A stretch of DNA of 64,000 bases, taken from contig QAMH01000010.1 of the NCBI GenBank assembly GCA_003149935.1, forward strand, positions 124,001-188,000, given 5' to 3'. The notes beneath the pieces were generated by a model, which worked only from the letters and a program-made list of their open reading frames with translations, was not told the origin of the DNA and searched no databases. Positions within the stretch are counted from its first letter, which is position 1; every line of letters starts with the position of its first letter. This document shows, in pieces, positions 16,651 through 25,104 of the stretch. Source of the stretch: Coriobacteriia bacterium (GTDB lineage Bacteria > Actinomycetota > Coriobacteriia > Coriobacteriales > QAMH01). The translations under genes and the position numbers were made by a program.

Positions 16651-19232
16651 TGCATGACCTCCTTACGCGCACCGCCCTTTTGCAACAGACGGACATTGCA
16701 TGCGCATTCGTTCCACGCCATGTTGGGCGACCACACGCCCGAAAGGTAATACACCTCGTTGGTGGGATTAATCCACGGATAGATGAGCGAGTTGTAGCTG
16801 TCGCCATCCATGTACTCGCTCCACCAACCCTGATCGAAAATGGCCTGTCCGGGATACATGCCCGGGTCGAGCACGAGGCCGCCTTGGCACTTGCCACGAC
16901 TGTTGTAGGCCTCGACCAAATCGCCTGCCTCCAGGCCACGCTCCTTGGCATCATCGGGATTCATGAAGATCTTGGGCATGCTGTTTTGCAGTTCGAGCAT
17001 GAAGGGGTTGTTCACGTACGTGGAGTGCACGCGATAGGTGCTGTTTCGCGTGATGAAGGCGAGCGGATACTTGGTGCGCGCCTCTGGGTCATCCTTGTAT
17101 TCCGTGTCCTCGAAGGCGGGCTTATAGCAGGGGAGCTGCTCCCCGAGCTCGAGGAACTCATCCTCGTCACGGTAGAACTGGATGCGCCCGGACCTGACAA
17201 ACGGTGCCGTCACGTCAATCGCATTGGGAAGCGACTGGCTCGGGAATGGCGTCCCCTCGTGAATCTGGCTCCAGAAGGGAATGCGCTTCTCGCCTGGATT
17301 GGCGTGCCAGAGCTTGCCCGGTCCCTCACGCAGTTGCTCGGCCGTGAGCTGGTTGACGTACGGGCCGCCGTTAGCCAGAAGCGTGCGTAGCACCTCGTCA
17401 GCCACTTGCTCGGATTGCGACTCGTCGAAGACGGGCCACTGGTCCGCATACGAGGGGTCGATGTGCGTGGCGAGCTCCTTGCAAATCCAGATTTCGGGGC
17501 GTGCTTCGCCCGGTGGATCGACCATCTGCTGCTGGAGCTGCACCCAGGGATGCAGTGGCGTCGTGGTGAGCTCGAGCTTCTCGTACCAGCTCGGAGCCGG
17601 CAGGGCCACATCGCTCATGTCGACGGTGGTCGTGCGCTGGAAGTCGAGGGTCACGAGGCATTCGAGCTCGCCGCTCTCCTTGGCGCTGCGCAGCCAGTTG
17701 GCAACGTTATGCTGGTCCATCGGGTTGCCCCAGCCCACGACGAGGGCCTTGAGGCCATTGGGCGGGAAGGCGTTTGGCTGCATCGTCTCCGTACGGCCGG
17801 TAACAGCGTACTGGAATGACATCGAGTGCTTGTTCATGCGCGGCGGGTTGAACCACGACGCGGGGATGAAGCGCGTCTTGTACTGGCCCACATAGGTCGA
17901 GATGCCGCCGCCGAGCTGGCCGATGTTGCCCGTGAGCGCCGCGATGAGCGCGAGCGAACGACCCTTGAGATCGCCGTGATACCACTGCGTGCCCGCGCCA
18001 CCGAAGATGATGTGCATGGGCTTGATGGTCGCGCACTCCTTCGCGATGCGCTCGATGGTCTCGACGGGAATGCTCGTGGTATCACTCGCCCACTGCGCCG
18101 TCTTGCCCACGAGGCTCTCGCGCAGCAACCTGAAACCGCTCTTGGCATGCGCGGTGGTGCCGTCTTTGAGGCGCACGTCACCCGTGTACTCGAGCGTGCA
18201 GCCCTCCATGCCACCGAGGCGCTCGGGGTTGACCGCGAAGGGCCTGCCATTGGCGTCGACGGCCACGTACGTGGTGCGATAGGCCGGAGATGGCAGGGCC
18301 GAGAGCCCCGCCACGTTGGCAGCCTCGATGCGCTTTCCAGTAGTGGTGTCAACGAGCAGGGGCATATCGGTGAAGTTCTTGCAGAAGGCCTCGTCATAGA
18401 GGCCATCGTCGATGATGATCTTGGCGACCGCCAGCGCAAAGGCCGCATCCGTATCGGGCTTGAGGCGCACCCATTCGGTCGACTTCTCGGAGGTCGCCGA
18501 GTAGTTGGGATCGAAGTTGACCACCTTGCCGCCGTTCTCACGCGAGATGTTGAGAAAGTGCGCATCGGGAAGGCGTGTGACCATGACATTCGAGCCAAAA
18601 ATCATCGTGTACTTGGAATCTTCCCAGCAGTACGACTCGAGCTCCTCGCTCTGCACGCCAAAGGTCTCGGGCCAGAACATGGGGAGGTCACCGTTCATCT
18701 CGTAGCAGCCGATGGCCGACCACCCCATCATGTTGGAAAGACGAATGATCGAACCCTTTTGGATATGACCAGTGCCCTGCACCTGCCAAATCACGCCCAC
18801 GGACTCCGGCCCGTACTTGTCCATGACGTCACGCAACTTGGTCGCAGCCACGTCGAGTGCCGTGTCCCAGTCGGTCTCCTCCATCTTACCTGTCTCATCG
18901 TTCTTGACGAGCGGCTTGGTGAGCCGATGCGGCCCGTATAGCATGGTATTGATGGACAGTCCCTTGAGGCAACCGCGCGGGTTGTACTCCTCGAAGGGGT
19001 AATCGGATGCCTGCGAGATCATCTTGATCTGTCCCTCGTGCACGAAGCCCTTGAGACCACAGGCCCCCGTGCAGTTGGGCGAGCAGGTGGTCCTCACCCA
19101 TTCGCCAGCTGGATCGACGTTTTCGGCCAGCGCCTTGGCCGCGGGAAGTGCTCCCGTGCCCAGGCACGCGGCTGCCGTCGCAGCTGCCGTGCCAGCCACA
19201 AATGACCGGCGGCTTACGTTCCTCTCTCTCAT
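16647..19232 (-). CDS. Tat-exported molybdopterin oxidoreductase, catalytic subunit
   Basis: An 861-residue DMSO-reductase-family enzyme. The start at 19232 is chosen because GAGGAGGG lies 5 bases upstream. The N-terminus has the twin-arginine motif SRRSFVAG, so it is folded with cofactor before export. A C-x3-C-x3-C...C set near residue 50 (CSPNCTGAC, then RGCLKG) binds one [4Fe-4S] cluster. Molybdopterin-binding, molybdopterin-dinucleotide C-terminal domains follow. Relatives in Coriobacteriia include DMSO/TMAO-type reductases and catechol dehydroxylases; the substrate here is not predictable. FeS, NrfD and flavodoxin genes overlap or abut downstream; radical SAM and TetR genes lie upstream. 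Confidence 0.92.
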   Translation of the reverse strand: MRERNVSRRSFVAGTAAATAAACLGTGALPAAKALAENVDPAGEWVRTTCSPNCTGACGLKGFVHEGQIKMISQASDYPFEEYNPRGCLKGLSINTMLYGPHRLTKPLVKNDETGKMEETDWDTALDVAATKLRDVMDKYGPESVGVIWQVQGTGHIQKGSIIRLSNMMGWSAIGCYEMNGDLPMFWPETFGVQSEELESYCWEDSKYTMIFGSNVMVTRLPDAHFLNISRENGGKVVNFDPNYSATSEKSTEWVRLKPDTDAAFALAVAKIIIDDGLYDEAFCKNFTDMPLLVDTTTGKRIEAANVAGLSALPSPAYRTTYVAVDANGRPFAVNPERLGGMEGCTLEYTGDVRLKDGTTAHAKSGFRLLRESLVGKTAQWASDTTSIPVETIERIAKECATIKPMHIIFGGAGTQWYHGDLKGRSLALIAALTGNIGQLGGGISTYVGQYKTRFIPASWFNPPRMNKHSMSFQYAVTGRTETMQPNAFPPNGLKALVVGWGNPMDQHNVANWLRSAKESGELECLVTLDFQRTTTVDMSDVALPAPSWYEKLELTTTPLHPWVQLQQQMVDPPGEARPEIWICKELATHIDPSYADQWPVFDESQSEQVADEVLRTLLANGGPYVNQLTAEQLREGPGKLWHANPGEKRIPFWSQIHEGTPFPSQSLPNAIDVTAPFVRSGRIQFYRDEDEFLELGEQLPCYKPAFEDTEYKDDPEARTKYPLAFITRNSTYRVHSTYVNNPFMLELQNSMPKIFMNPDDAKERGLEAGDLVEAYNSRGKCQGGLVLDPGMYPGQAIFDQGWWSEYMDGDSYNSLIYPWINPTNEVYYLSGVWSPNMAWNECACNVRLLQKGGARKEVMQ

Positions 19233-19283
19233 GCGTCCCTCCTCACTCGACCGCATGGGTCAATCTGATAGCGCATCGCCAGA

Positions 19284-20807
19284 CTAGACGAGCACCTTCT
19301 CGCTTTCGGTAATTTCACGCAGTTTGCAATCCATCTCCTGCTCGCGCTCGGCGACACTGCGTAGGTCGCGCTCCTCGTCAAAGGCGCTACGCACCACGCG
19401 GCCGTCGCGCTCGAACTTCTTGAGATCGGATGTTGCCTGGCCCAAATCATCGCGATGACGCTCGGAAGCGCGCTCATCGCCCGGGTCGGTCCAGATGCGC
19501 TCGGCGACAGGCGCCCAGCGCTGTGCCATGGGACGTGTCTTGGCAGTGAGCTCGTAGACCGTCTCCTCCTGGACAAGGTCAGTCGAATGCGCACCCGAAT
19601 CCTCCACGAGCTTCTCGATGCACTCAGGATTCTCCAGCATCGGGCAGGGGCGCAGATGATTGTCGTTGAAGGGCTGACCATGGTAGTAACCCATGAACAA
19701 CGGCGAGCGCAGGGCGTCAAGCAAGCTCACGTCGTGGATGTTGACATTCGAGTAGTGAATGAACACGCAAGGCTCCACATCGCCGTTGGCGTTGATGTGG
19801 AGATAGCGGCGACCACCGGCAATGCAGCCGCCCACAAACTCGCCATCGTTCTGGAAATCGAGGGTTAGCAGTGGCTTCTCGTGCCGCATCGCATGGTTGA
19901 AGTCATAGAGCATCTCGCGTTGCTGAGGGCTCGGCATAAGCTCGGCCGGGGAATCCCTACCCACGGGCATGTAGGTGAAAATCCAGGCGAAGAACACGCC
20001 CTTGTCGATAAGCCAATCGTAGTACTCCTCGGTGCAGACCGCATCGGCGTTCTGGCTCGTATAGCAAATGGAGACGCCAAAGGGAATGCCGCGTGCCTTG
20101 AGCAGGTCCATGGCCTTGTCGATCTTCTGGTAGGTGCCCTCGCCACGACGCGCGTCGGTGGTCTCTTCGCTGCCCTCGGCCGAGATGATCGGAATGAAGT
20201 TCTTCACGCGGGCGACTTCCTCGACGAAATCCCGATCAATCAGCGTGGCGTTGGTGAAGCAGAGGAAGGCGGAGTCAGGATGAGCGTCGCAGAGCCTGAT
20301 GAGGTCTGCCTTGCGTACGAGAGGCTCGCCGCCCGTATAGATGAAGACGTGCGTACCAAGCTCGTTGGCCTGATTGATGATGGAGTCGATGTCTTCGTAG
20401 CTCAGGTTGAGTTTGTGGCCGTACTCGGCTGCCCAGCACCCCGTGCAATGCAGGTTGCAGGCGCTCGTTGGATCAAGCAAGACGGCCCAGGGCACGTTGC
20501 ACTGGTACTTCTCACGCGACTTCTCCTGCTTGTCCCAGGCGATGAGATTCGCCTCGGTCAGGAAGCACTTGAGCATGCCCGTGGCGACCTCGGGGTCAAG
20601 CTCGCCGATACGACACAAGAGCTGATACCAGTTGTTGCGCTCCTCGATGGCCTTGGCAAACGCTTTACGCTGTGAGGGAAACAGCGCGTCCGGAAGCATT
20701 TTGTCGATTTTCGTCATCATGCTCTCGATACGCGGAACGGGGTCTTCCATGAAGTAGTCGATGGCCTTGTTGGCCGCCGTCCTCTTTGCGAATTCCATTG
20801 GTCTCAT
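19284..20807 (-). CDS. Radical SAM protein associated with the molybdoenzyme operon
   Basis: A 507-residue protein with the radical SAM cluster motif CNLHCTGC (C117, C121, C124), a YTGGEPLVR SAM-binding strand and a C-terminal cysteine set (GGCIAGGRRYLHINANGD..PCVF, and CPMLENPEC) resembling a SPASM-type auxiliary cluster site. Residues 1-100 are a helical N-terminal domain. TAGGAGGAG precedes the ATG. It sits 10 bases after the TetR gene and 51 bases before the oxidoreductase gene. Possible jobs are maturation of the enzyme or a separate peptide or cofactor modification. The last ~90 residues are highly charged. Confidence 0.85.
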   Translation of the reverse strand: MRPMEFAKRTAANKAIDYFMEDPVPRIESMMTKIDKMLPDALFPSQRKAFAKAIEERNNWYQLLCRIGELDPEVATGMLKCFLTEANLIAWDKQEKSREKYQCNVPWAVLLDPTSACNLHCTGCWAAEYGHKLNLSYEDIDSIINQANELGTHVFIYTGGEPLVRKADLIRLCDAHPDSAFLCFTNATLIDRDFVEEVARVKNFIPIISAEGSEETTDARRGEGTYQKIDKAMDLLKARGIPFGVSICYTSQNADAVCTEEYYDWLIDKGVFFAWIFTYMPVGRDSPAELMPSPQQREMLYDFNHAMRHEKPLLTLDFQNDGEFVGGCIAGGRRYLHINANGDVEPCVFIHYSNVNIHDVSLLDALRSPLFMGYYHGQPFNDNHLRPCPMLENPECIEKLVEDSGAHSTDLVQEETVYELTAKTRPMAQRWAPVAERIWTDPGDERASERHRDDLGQATSDLKKFERDGRVVRSAFDEERDLRSVAEREQEMDCKLREITESEKVLV

Positions 20808-20817
20808 GACGCTCCTC

Positions 20818-21429
20818 CTACTGTATTACCTGCAGCACGCTGCATTCCTCGATAACGTTCTCTACGTATTCAGGGCTCAGACCCTGTGATATGGCAAAGG
20901 GAGCGAAGGATAGACGCATGACGTATTCCGGCGTCACGATGCGGCCTTCGAGCGATGCGATGGAAAGCAGGCCGTAGGCACCGTTGAGGGCGACGACGAG
21001 GCAATCGCCCAGATATTGCTTGTCGATGGCATCGGGCCAATGCGCGACGATCCAGTCACGCTCGCGCATGACCACACCCTCGATGAACGTGCGGAAGCCG
21101 AGAAGATCCTGGATGAGCGGAGAGCCCTTCTCTTCCGCGACGAGCCTGTCGAGGTGAACAAAGCCCATCATGCACAGCAGCTGGATGGCGCTCGTATGCG
21201 AAGGACAGAGCTTCTGCGCGGTCTCGCGCACCCAGGCAAAATGCTCGTCAAGGTAGAGGACGAGGAACATCTCCTTGTGCGGGTAGTAATGTTGCACGAC
21301 CGACTTGCTCGTATCGCATGCATCGGCTATGTCCTGATAGGACGTGGCGGCATAGCCCTTCTCGCCAAACAGCTTCAAGGCCGCAGCGTAAAGGCGCAGA
21401 CGCTCCTCGTCCTTCCTTGGTGCTGCCAT
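20818..21429 (-). CDS. TetR family transcriptional regulator
   Basis: A 203-residue regulator. The N-terminal helix-turn-helix (KGYAATSYQDIADACDTSKS, about residues 25-45) is standard for TetR, followed by a ligand/dimerisation domain. The ATG at 21429 is preferred because GGGGAGG lies 4 bases upstream. Two copies of the palindrome ATACGCGTAT sit 49-73 bases upstream, a likely autoregulatory operator. Being first in line before the radical SAM and molybdoenzyme genes, it probably controls that operon. The inducer is unknown. Confidence 0.92.
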   Translation of the reverse strand: MAAPRKDEERLRLYAAALKLFGEKGYAATSYQDIADACDTSKSVVQHYYPHKEMFLVLYLDEHFAWVRETAQKLCPSHTSAIQLLCMMGFVHLDRLVAEEKGSPLIQDLLGFRTFIEGVVMRERDWIVAHWPDAIDKQYLGDCLVVALNGAYGLLSIASLEGRIVTPEYVMRLSFAPFAISQGLSPEYVENVIEECSVLQVIQ

Positions 21430-21477
21430 GGTTCCTCCCCAATACATGCGGATATGCGGGGAAATCCCTTTATTCCG

Positions 21478-21502
21478 ATACGCGTATATTCTATACGCGT
21501 AT
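21478..21502. promoter_or_regulatory. Double palindromic operator ahead of the TetR-molybdoenzyme operon
   Basis: The perfect palindrome ATACGCGTAT occurs at 21478-21487 and again at 21493-21502, 15 bases centre to centre, the second extended to TATACGCGTATA. It lies just upstream of the TetR gene in an AT-rich promoter region. Paired palindromes of this sort are typical TetR-dimer sites. Binding by the neighbouring TetR protein is an inference from position. Confidence 0.6.
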
Positions 21503-21575
21503 AATTTACTCCACTGAGACCAGAAGTCAACAGCATACTTTTTAAAATATTGAAAGTTTTTTTGCGTGAACGGAA

Positions 21576-22874
21576 CTATTTTTCTGGTGAACGCTGCTCA
21601 GCCGCATCATTCGGGGTGCCAGCGGATGCTGCAGCATGGCGAGCGGCAAGCTGCCTATGCGCCTCGGCGAGAAGCCCGTGTCCGTAATAGCCATAATCTC
21701 GATTGCCCACGAGAGCGCAGATAACACCAATGGTCAGAAAAGGAGCTATGCCCCAGCCGAAAACCTCGCAACCGAGGAAAAAGCCGGCGATGGGACAGCG
21801 TGACATGCCCACATAAAAGGTGATGACACCCAGCGCGCCTGCGAAGGCGGCATCGATGCCGATGAGCTGACCGACCGAGCAGCCCGTCAAACCGCCAATG
21901 GCAAGCGTGGGCATAATCTCGCCACCTTTGAGGCCGAAGGCAAGCGCCATGAAGACAAGGCCCGCCTTGATGGCGAAATCGTACGTGCCGATCGAGCCCG
22001 CGAGCGCGTGCTTGAGCAAGTTCATGCCCGAGCCTTCGAAGTCATAGAGGCCAAAGGCATAGACGAGGCAGACGATGACGAGGCTCGAGACGATGACCGT
22101 GACATAGGGCTTGTTGAAATGCGCCTTGAGGAGCTTGCGCGTAAAGCGCAGCGCACGACCAAAGACACCGCCAAGAATGCCACAGACTATGCCAACGATG
22201 CCGGTGTAGAGCGCGAGCTCGGGGGTCATGTCCAAGACGGTAACGTGGGGGATGATGTCACCAATGCCAAAGGGATATGCGATGGAGGCGGCAATGAAGG
22301 CAGAGACGATCATCGCGATGAATCGCGGGAGGCTCAGATTCCTGAAGCGCGTGAGCTCGAGCACCATGAACACGGCGCCCAGCGGTGCGAAGAACAGGGC
22401 CGAAAACGTCGCACTCATGCCCATGAGCGCCGCGTATCCGTATAGCTCCCTGTCCTGCTTGTCGACGAAGCAGTTCTTGAGCTTGAACGCCCGCCCGAGC
22501 GTCTCGCTCACCGATGCACCCGCCTGAAAGGCACTCGATTCCTTGCCGACAGCACCGCCGCCGAGAATCGTGAGGCAGGTGCCCACGATGATGCCCGGCG
22601 CGAGCGTGGGCGAGACCACGTCGTTATTGCGCATCTGCTCGACGAGCGTATCCGTCGAGTAGTCGTAGGGCAGCTTGAAGACCTTGTAGAGGGCAAGCGA
22701 CAGGACGCCCAATAGCGGCAGGAAGAAGAGCGTCCAGGCAAAGGTCTGGTTGACGTGATAGGCGAAGTTGACGCAGAGGCACAAGACGATGGACGTGAAG
22801 GCCGACACGACGCCGACGCAGGCGATGAAGACGATATGCTTCAGAAGCTCCATCTTGTCGATCCTGTGCAGCAT
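21576..22874 (-). CDS. ClC family chloride/anion channel or antiporter
   Basis: A 432-residue, about ten-helix membrane protein of the ClC family. The selectivity loop normally written GREGP reads GKESS here (in GGGAVGKESSAFQAG), keeping the gating glutamate. A GGEIMPTLAIGGLTG segment corresponds to the GxFxP loop. AAGGAGG 8 bases upstream supports the ATG at 22874. It could be a chloride/proton exchanger or an anion channel. No cytoplasmic CBS domains follow. It lies upstream of the TetR gene on the same strand but is separated from it by the operator region. Confidence 0.85.
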   Translation of the reverse strand: MLHRIDKMELLKHIVFIACVGVVSAFTSIVLCLCVNFAYHVNQTFAWTLFFLPLLGVLSLALYKVFKLPYDYSTDTLVEQMRNNDVVSPTLAPGIIVGTCLTILGGGAVGKESSAFQAGASVSETLGRAFKLKNCFVDKQDRELYGYAALMGMSATFSALFFAPLGAVFMVLELTRFRNLSLPRFIAMIVSAFIAASIAYPFGIGDIIPHVTVLDMTPELALYTGIVGIVCGILGGVFGRALRFTRKLLKAHFNKPYVTVIVSSLVIVCLVYAFGLYDFEGSGMNLLKHALAGSIGTYDFAIKAGLVFMALAFGLKGGEIMPTLAIGGLTGCSVGQLIGIDAAFAGALGVITFYVGMSRCPIAGFFLGCEVFGWGIAPFLTIGVICALVGNRDYGYYGHGLLAEAHRQLAARHAAASAGTPNDAAEQRSPEK

Positions 22875-22968
22875 GCCGCCCACCTCCTTCGTGCACCTTT
22901 CATGATACGCCCGTACGGGTTATTTTTCGCGCAGACTATTCGCACTTTCTCATAAAGTTGGCCGCTTC

Positions 22969-22984
22969 CTTACATCTGCGTAAG
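22969..22984. promoter_or_regulatory. CTTAC-N6-GTAAG site upstream of the response-regulator gene
   Basis: CTTACATCTGCGTAAG is a 16-base inverted repeat (CTTAC, 6 bases, GTAAG) 78 bases before the response-regulator ATG. The same half-sites and spacing occur at 25002-25017 ahead of the ABC genes of this module. It is the likely binding site for the response regulator, implying autoregulation. Confidence 0.6.
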
Positions 22985-23061
22985 ATTGACGCTCATCTCG
23001 GTTTCCGAGGCTGGATGCAGCTAGAATACGGGAAGAACACTTCAAGCGATAAGGACGCATC

Positions 23062-23739
23062 ATGCCCACCGTCTGCATCATCGAAGATGACTCGACCCTG
23101 CGCGACGAACTCGCGCGCCTGCTCGAGCTCGATGGCTACGAGACGCGCGTCTGCACCGACTTCGCCAACGCCACGCGCGACATCCTCGACGCGAACCCCG
23201 ACTGCGTCATCTTGGACCTGGGACTGCCCGGTGCCGACGGCCAGTCCATATGCCGCGACGTCCGCGCCCGAAGCGAGGTACCCATCATCGTCCTCACGGC
23301 AATGAACGACGAGTTCACCGAGGTCATGTCGCTCAACTTGGGTGCGCATGACTTCATCGCCAAGCCATACCGTCCGGCAGTGCTGCTTGCCCGCATCGCC
23401 TCGCTCGTCAAGCGCCATGCGTCTGCATCGGCCGAGGCAAGCACCATCACGCATAATGGCGTCACGCTTGACCTGGGCACATCCGAGGTTCGCTACCAGG
23501 GGCAGTCGGCCGAGCTCACGAGAAACGAGCAGCGCATCCTCGCCCTGCTCATGCGCAATGCCGGCACCATCATCTCGCGCCAGGAGATCATGTGCGACCT
23601 GTGGGAATCCGATGCGTTCGTCGATGACAACACGCTCACGGTCAACATCAATCGCCTACGCAAGACGCTCGGAAGCATCGGCATTGCCGACGATTTCCTG
23701 CAGACACGCCGCTCCCTCGGCTATGTGATCGCGGCGTGA
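23062..23739 (+). CDS. OmpR/PhoB family response regulator (BceR-like)
   Basis: A 225-residue regulator with a receiver domain (phosphoacceptor Asp in CVILDLGLPG, conserved Lys in FIAKPY) and a C-terminal winged helix of the OmpR type (ISRQEIMCDLWESD, LTVNINRLRKTL). Its stop overlaps the GTG of the kinase gene by 4 bases. With the kinase and downstream ABC transporter it forms a peptide-antibiotic sensing module. A CTTAC-N6-GTAAG palindrome lies 78 bases upstream. Confidence 0.94.
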   Translation: MPTVCIIEDDSTLRDELARLLELDGYETRVCTDFANATRDILDANPDCVILDLGLPGADGQSICRDVRARSEVPIIVLTAMNDEFTEVMSLNLGAHDFIAKPYRPAVLLARIASLVKRHASASAEASTITHNGVTLDLGTSEVRYQGQSAELTRNEQRILALLMRNAGTIISRQEIMCDLWESDAFVDDNTLTVNINRLRKTLGSIGIADDFLQTRRSLGYVIAA

Positions 23740-24800
23740 GTGCCCCGATGCAGTATCAAGACACAGCCCGGTTCACGCCAATCAGCTTCGTGCGCGACAA
23801 GGCGCTCGCCCTGACGCTCGCGCTTGTCACCATCGCCTTCGTCACCTCCTTGCTCGTCATACTCGGCACGACCACCGATGCGATTCTCCTCATCGACCTC
23901 ACGCTCGTAGCAGTTCTGTTCCTGGCGTTTGCCCTGGAATACCGACGGCGCGCACGGTTCTGGAAGAGCATCGAAGAGGCGCTGGAATCGCTCGACAAGA
24001 CGCGCTACTTCGATGAGCTCGTCTGCGAGCCCACGTTCCTGGAAGGGAAAATCGCACTCGACATGGCGCGCTCGATTGCAGAACAGGCAACGCATGAGGG
24101 CAACGAGCTCAGGATGCAGAGCCACGACCGCACCCAGTACACCGAGCTCTGGGTACACGAGGTCAAGACGCCGCTGGCTGCCGCACGGCTGCTCCTCGAC
24201 AAGATGCACGGCGAGGACGCAAGCAAGCTCAAGCTCGAACTCGAACGCGTCGAGCACCTCGTCGAGCAGGCACTCTTCACCGCGCGCTCGGACACGCTCG
24301 TAAACGACTACGTCATCCGCGAAATCGTGCTTGGCGATGCGGTGGGCGAGGCATGCAAGGCGAACATGCGCTACCTCACGTCATGTGGCGTTGCCATCGA
24401 TATCCACATCGATCCGCAGAGCACGGTCGTGGCCGACAAGGCCTGGCTTGCGTTCATCCTCACCCAGCTCATCATCAACGCCGCGAAGTACGATGCCACC
24501 ACCATCACCTTCGAAGCCTACGAAAACGACAAGGAGGGCCCGCACGCCTGCACGATACTCGAGGTGCGCGACGACGGCTGCGGCATTCCCGCCGCCGACG
24601 TTCCCCGCGTCTTCGACCGCGGCTTCACGGGCGAGGTCGGTCGCGCACACGGCTCGGCAACCGGCATGGGACTCTACCTCGTCGCCCGCATGTGCGCGCA
24701 GATGGGGCTCGGCATCATGCTCGCGAGCGAAGAGGGCGTGGGCACGCGCGTGCAGCTCAGCTTTCCCCACGACCGCCGCCGCATGCACATGTCGCTGTGA
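23736..24800 (+). CDS. Intramembrane-sensing histidine kinase (BceS-like)
   Basis: A 354-residue sensor kinase with two closely spaced N-terminal helices and almost no extracellular loop, the layout of intramembrane-sensing kinases that take their signal from a partner ABC transporter. The H-box is WVHEVKTPLAAAR. ATP-binding boxes are visible as INAAKYDA (N), DDGCGIPAADVPRVFDRGF (G1/F) and GSATGMGLYL (G2). It starts at a GTG overlapping the regulator stop. The stop codon is followed by a large hairpin element. Confidence 0.92.
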   Translation: MSAPMQYQDTARFTPISFVRDKALALTLALVTIAFVTSLLVILGTTTDAILLIDLTLVAVLFLAFALEYRRRARFWKSIEEALESLDKTRYFDELVCEPTFLEGKIALDMARSIAEQATHEGNELRMQSHDRTQYTELWVHEVKTPLAAARLLLDKMHGEDASKLKLELERVEHLVEQALFTARSDTLVNDYVIREIVLGDAVGEACKANMRYLTSCGVAIDIHIDPQSTVVADKAWLAFILTQLIINAAKYDATTITFEAYENDKEGPHACTILEVRDDGCGIPAADVPRVFDRGFTGEVGRAHGSATGMGLYLVARMCAQMGLGIMLASEEGVGTRVQLSFPHDRRRMHMSL

Positions 24801-24820
24801 CGAAAGCGTGCTATAGCCTA

Positions 24821-24993
24821 GCCGGTAGCCCGCTCGTCGAATGAAGCCCCGATTGCAGAAGCGACGAAAACGCGAAGCGATCTTGCGAGGACTGTCTGAG
24901 CGCGCTGGTCTTGCGCGCGAGTTCCGCAGCAGCTTCGCGTTTTCGTCGCTTCGGGTGCAATCGATTGGCGAAGTCGGCGAGCGGGCTACCGGC
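24821..24993 (+). ncRNA. Extended hairpin element, copy A (3' of the histidine kinase gene)
   Basis: Starting 20 bases after the kinase stop, three nested perfect stems pair across 173 bases: 24821-24836 with 24978-24993 (16 pairs), 24850-24857 with 24956-24963 (8), and 24858-24878 with 24932-24952 (21). The apex 24877-24933 carries the 57-nt domain shared with copy B: GCGATCTTGCGAGGACTGT, an inner hairpin with GCGCGC arms, then GCGAGTTCCGCAGCAGC. In copy B the inner arms are GCACGC/GCGTGC, so pairing is kept while sequence changes. It fills most of the 304-base gap before the next gene. Function is unknown. Confidence 0.65.
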
Positions 24994-24995
24994 TT

Positions 24996-25028
24996 CTTAC
25001 TCTTACGAACTTGTAAGTCGCACGTAAG
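24996..25028. promoter_or_regulatory. CTTAC/GTAAG operator cluster ahead of the ABC genes
   Basis: CTTACGAACTTGTAAG (25002-25017) matches the CTTAC-N6-GTAAG palindrome upstream of the response-regulator gene. An extra CTTAC lies at 24996-25000 and an extra GTAAG at 25024-25028, the latter 11 bases from the first GTAAG, giving direct repeats spaced by one helical turn as OmpR-type regulators prefer. It probably drives the small-peptide and ABC genes in response to the two-component system. Confidence 0.6.
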
Positions 25029-25104
25029 CCGCTTCGATGGCAGCTGTAATCCGCGCGTTGCACCATAGGGGATGTTCGGCAACCGCTATGCGAAAGGTCA
25101 TCCC

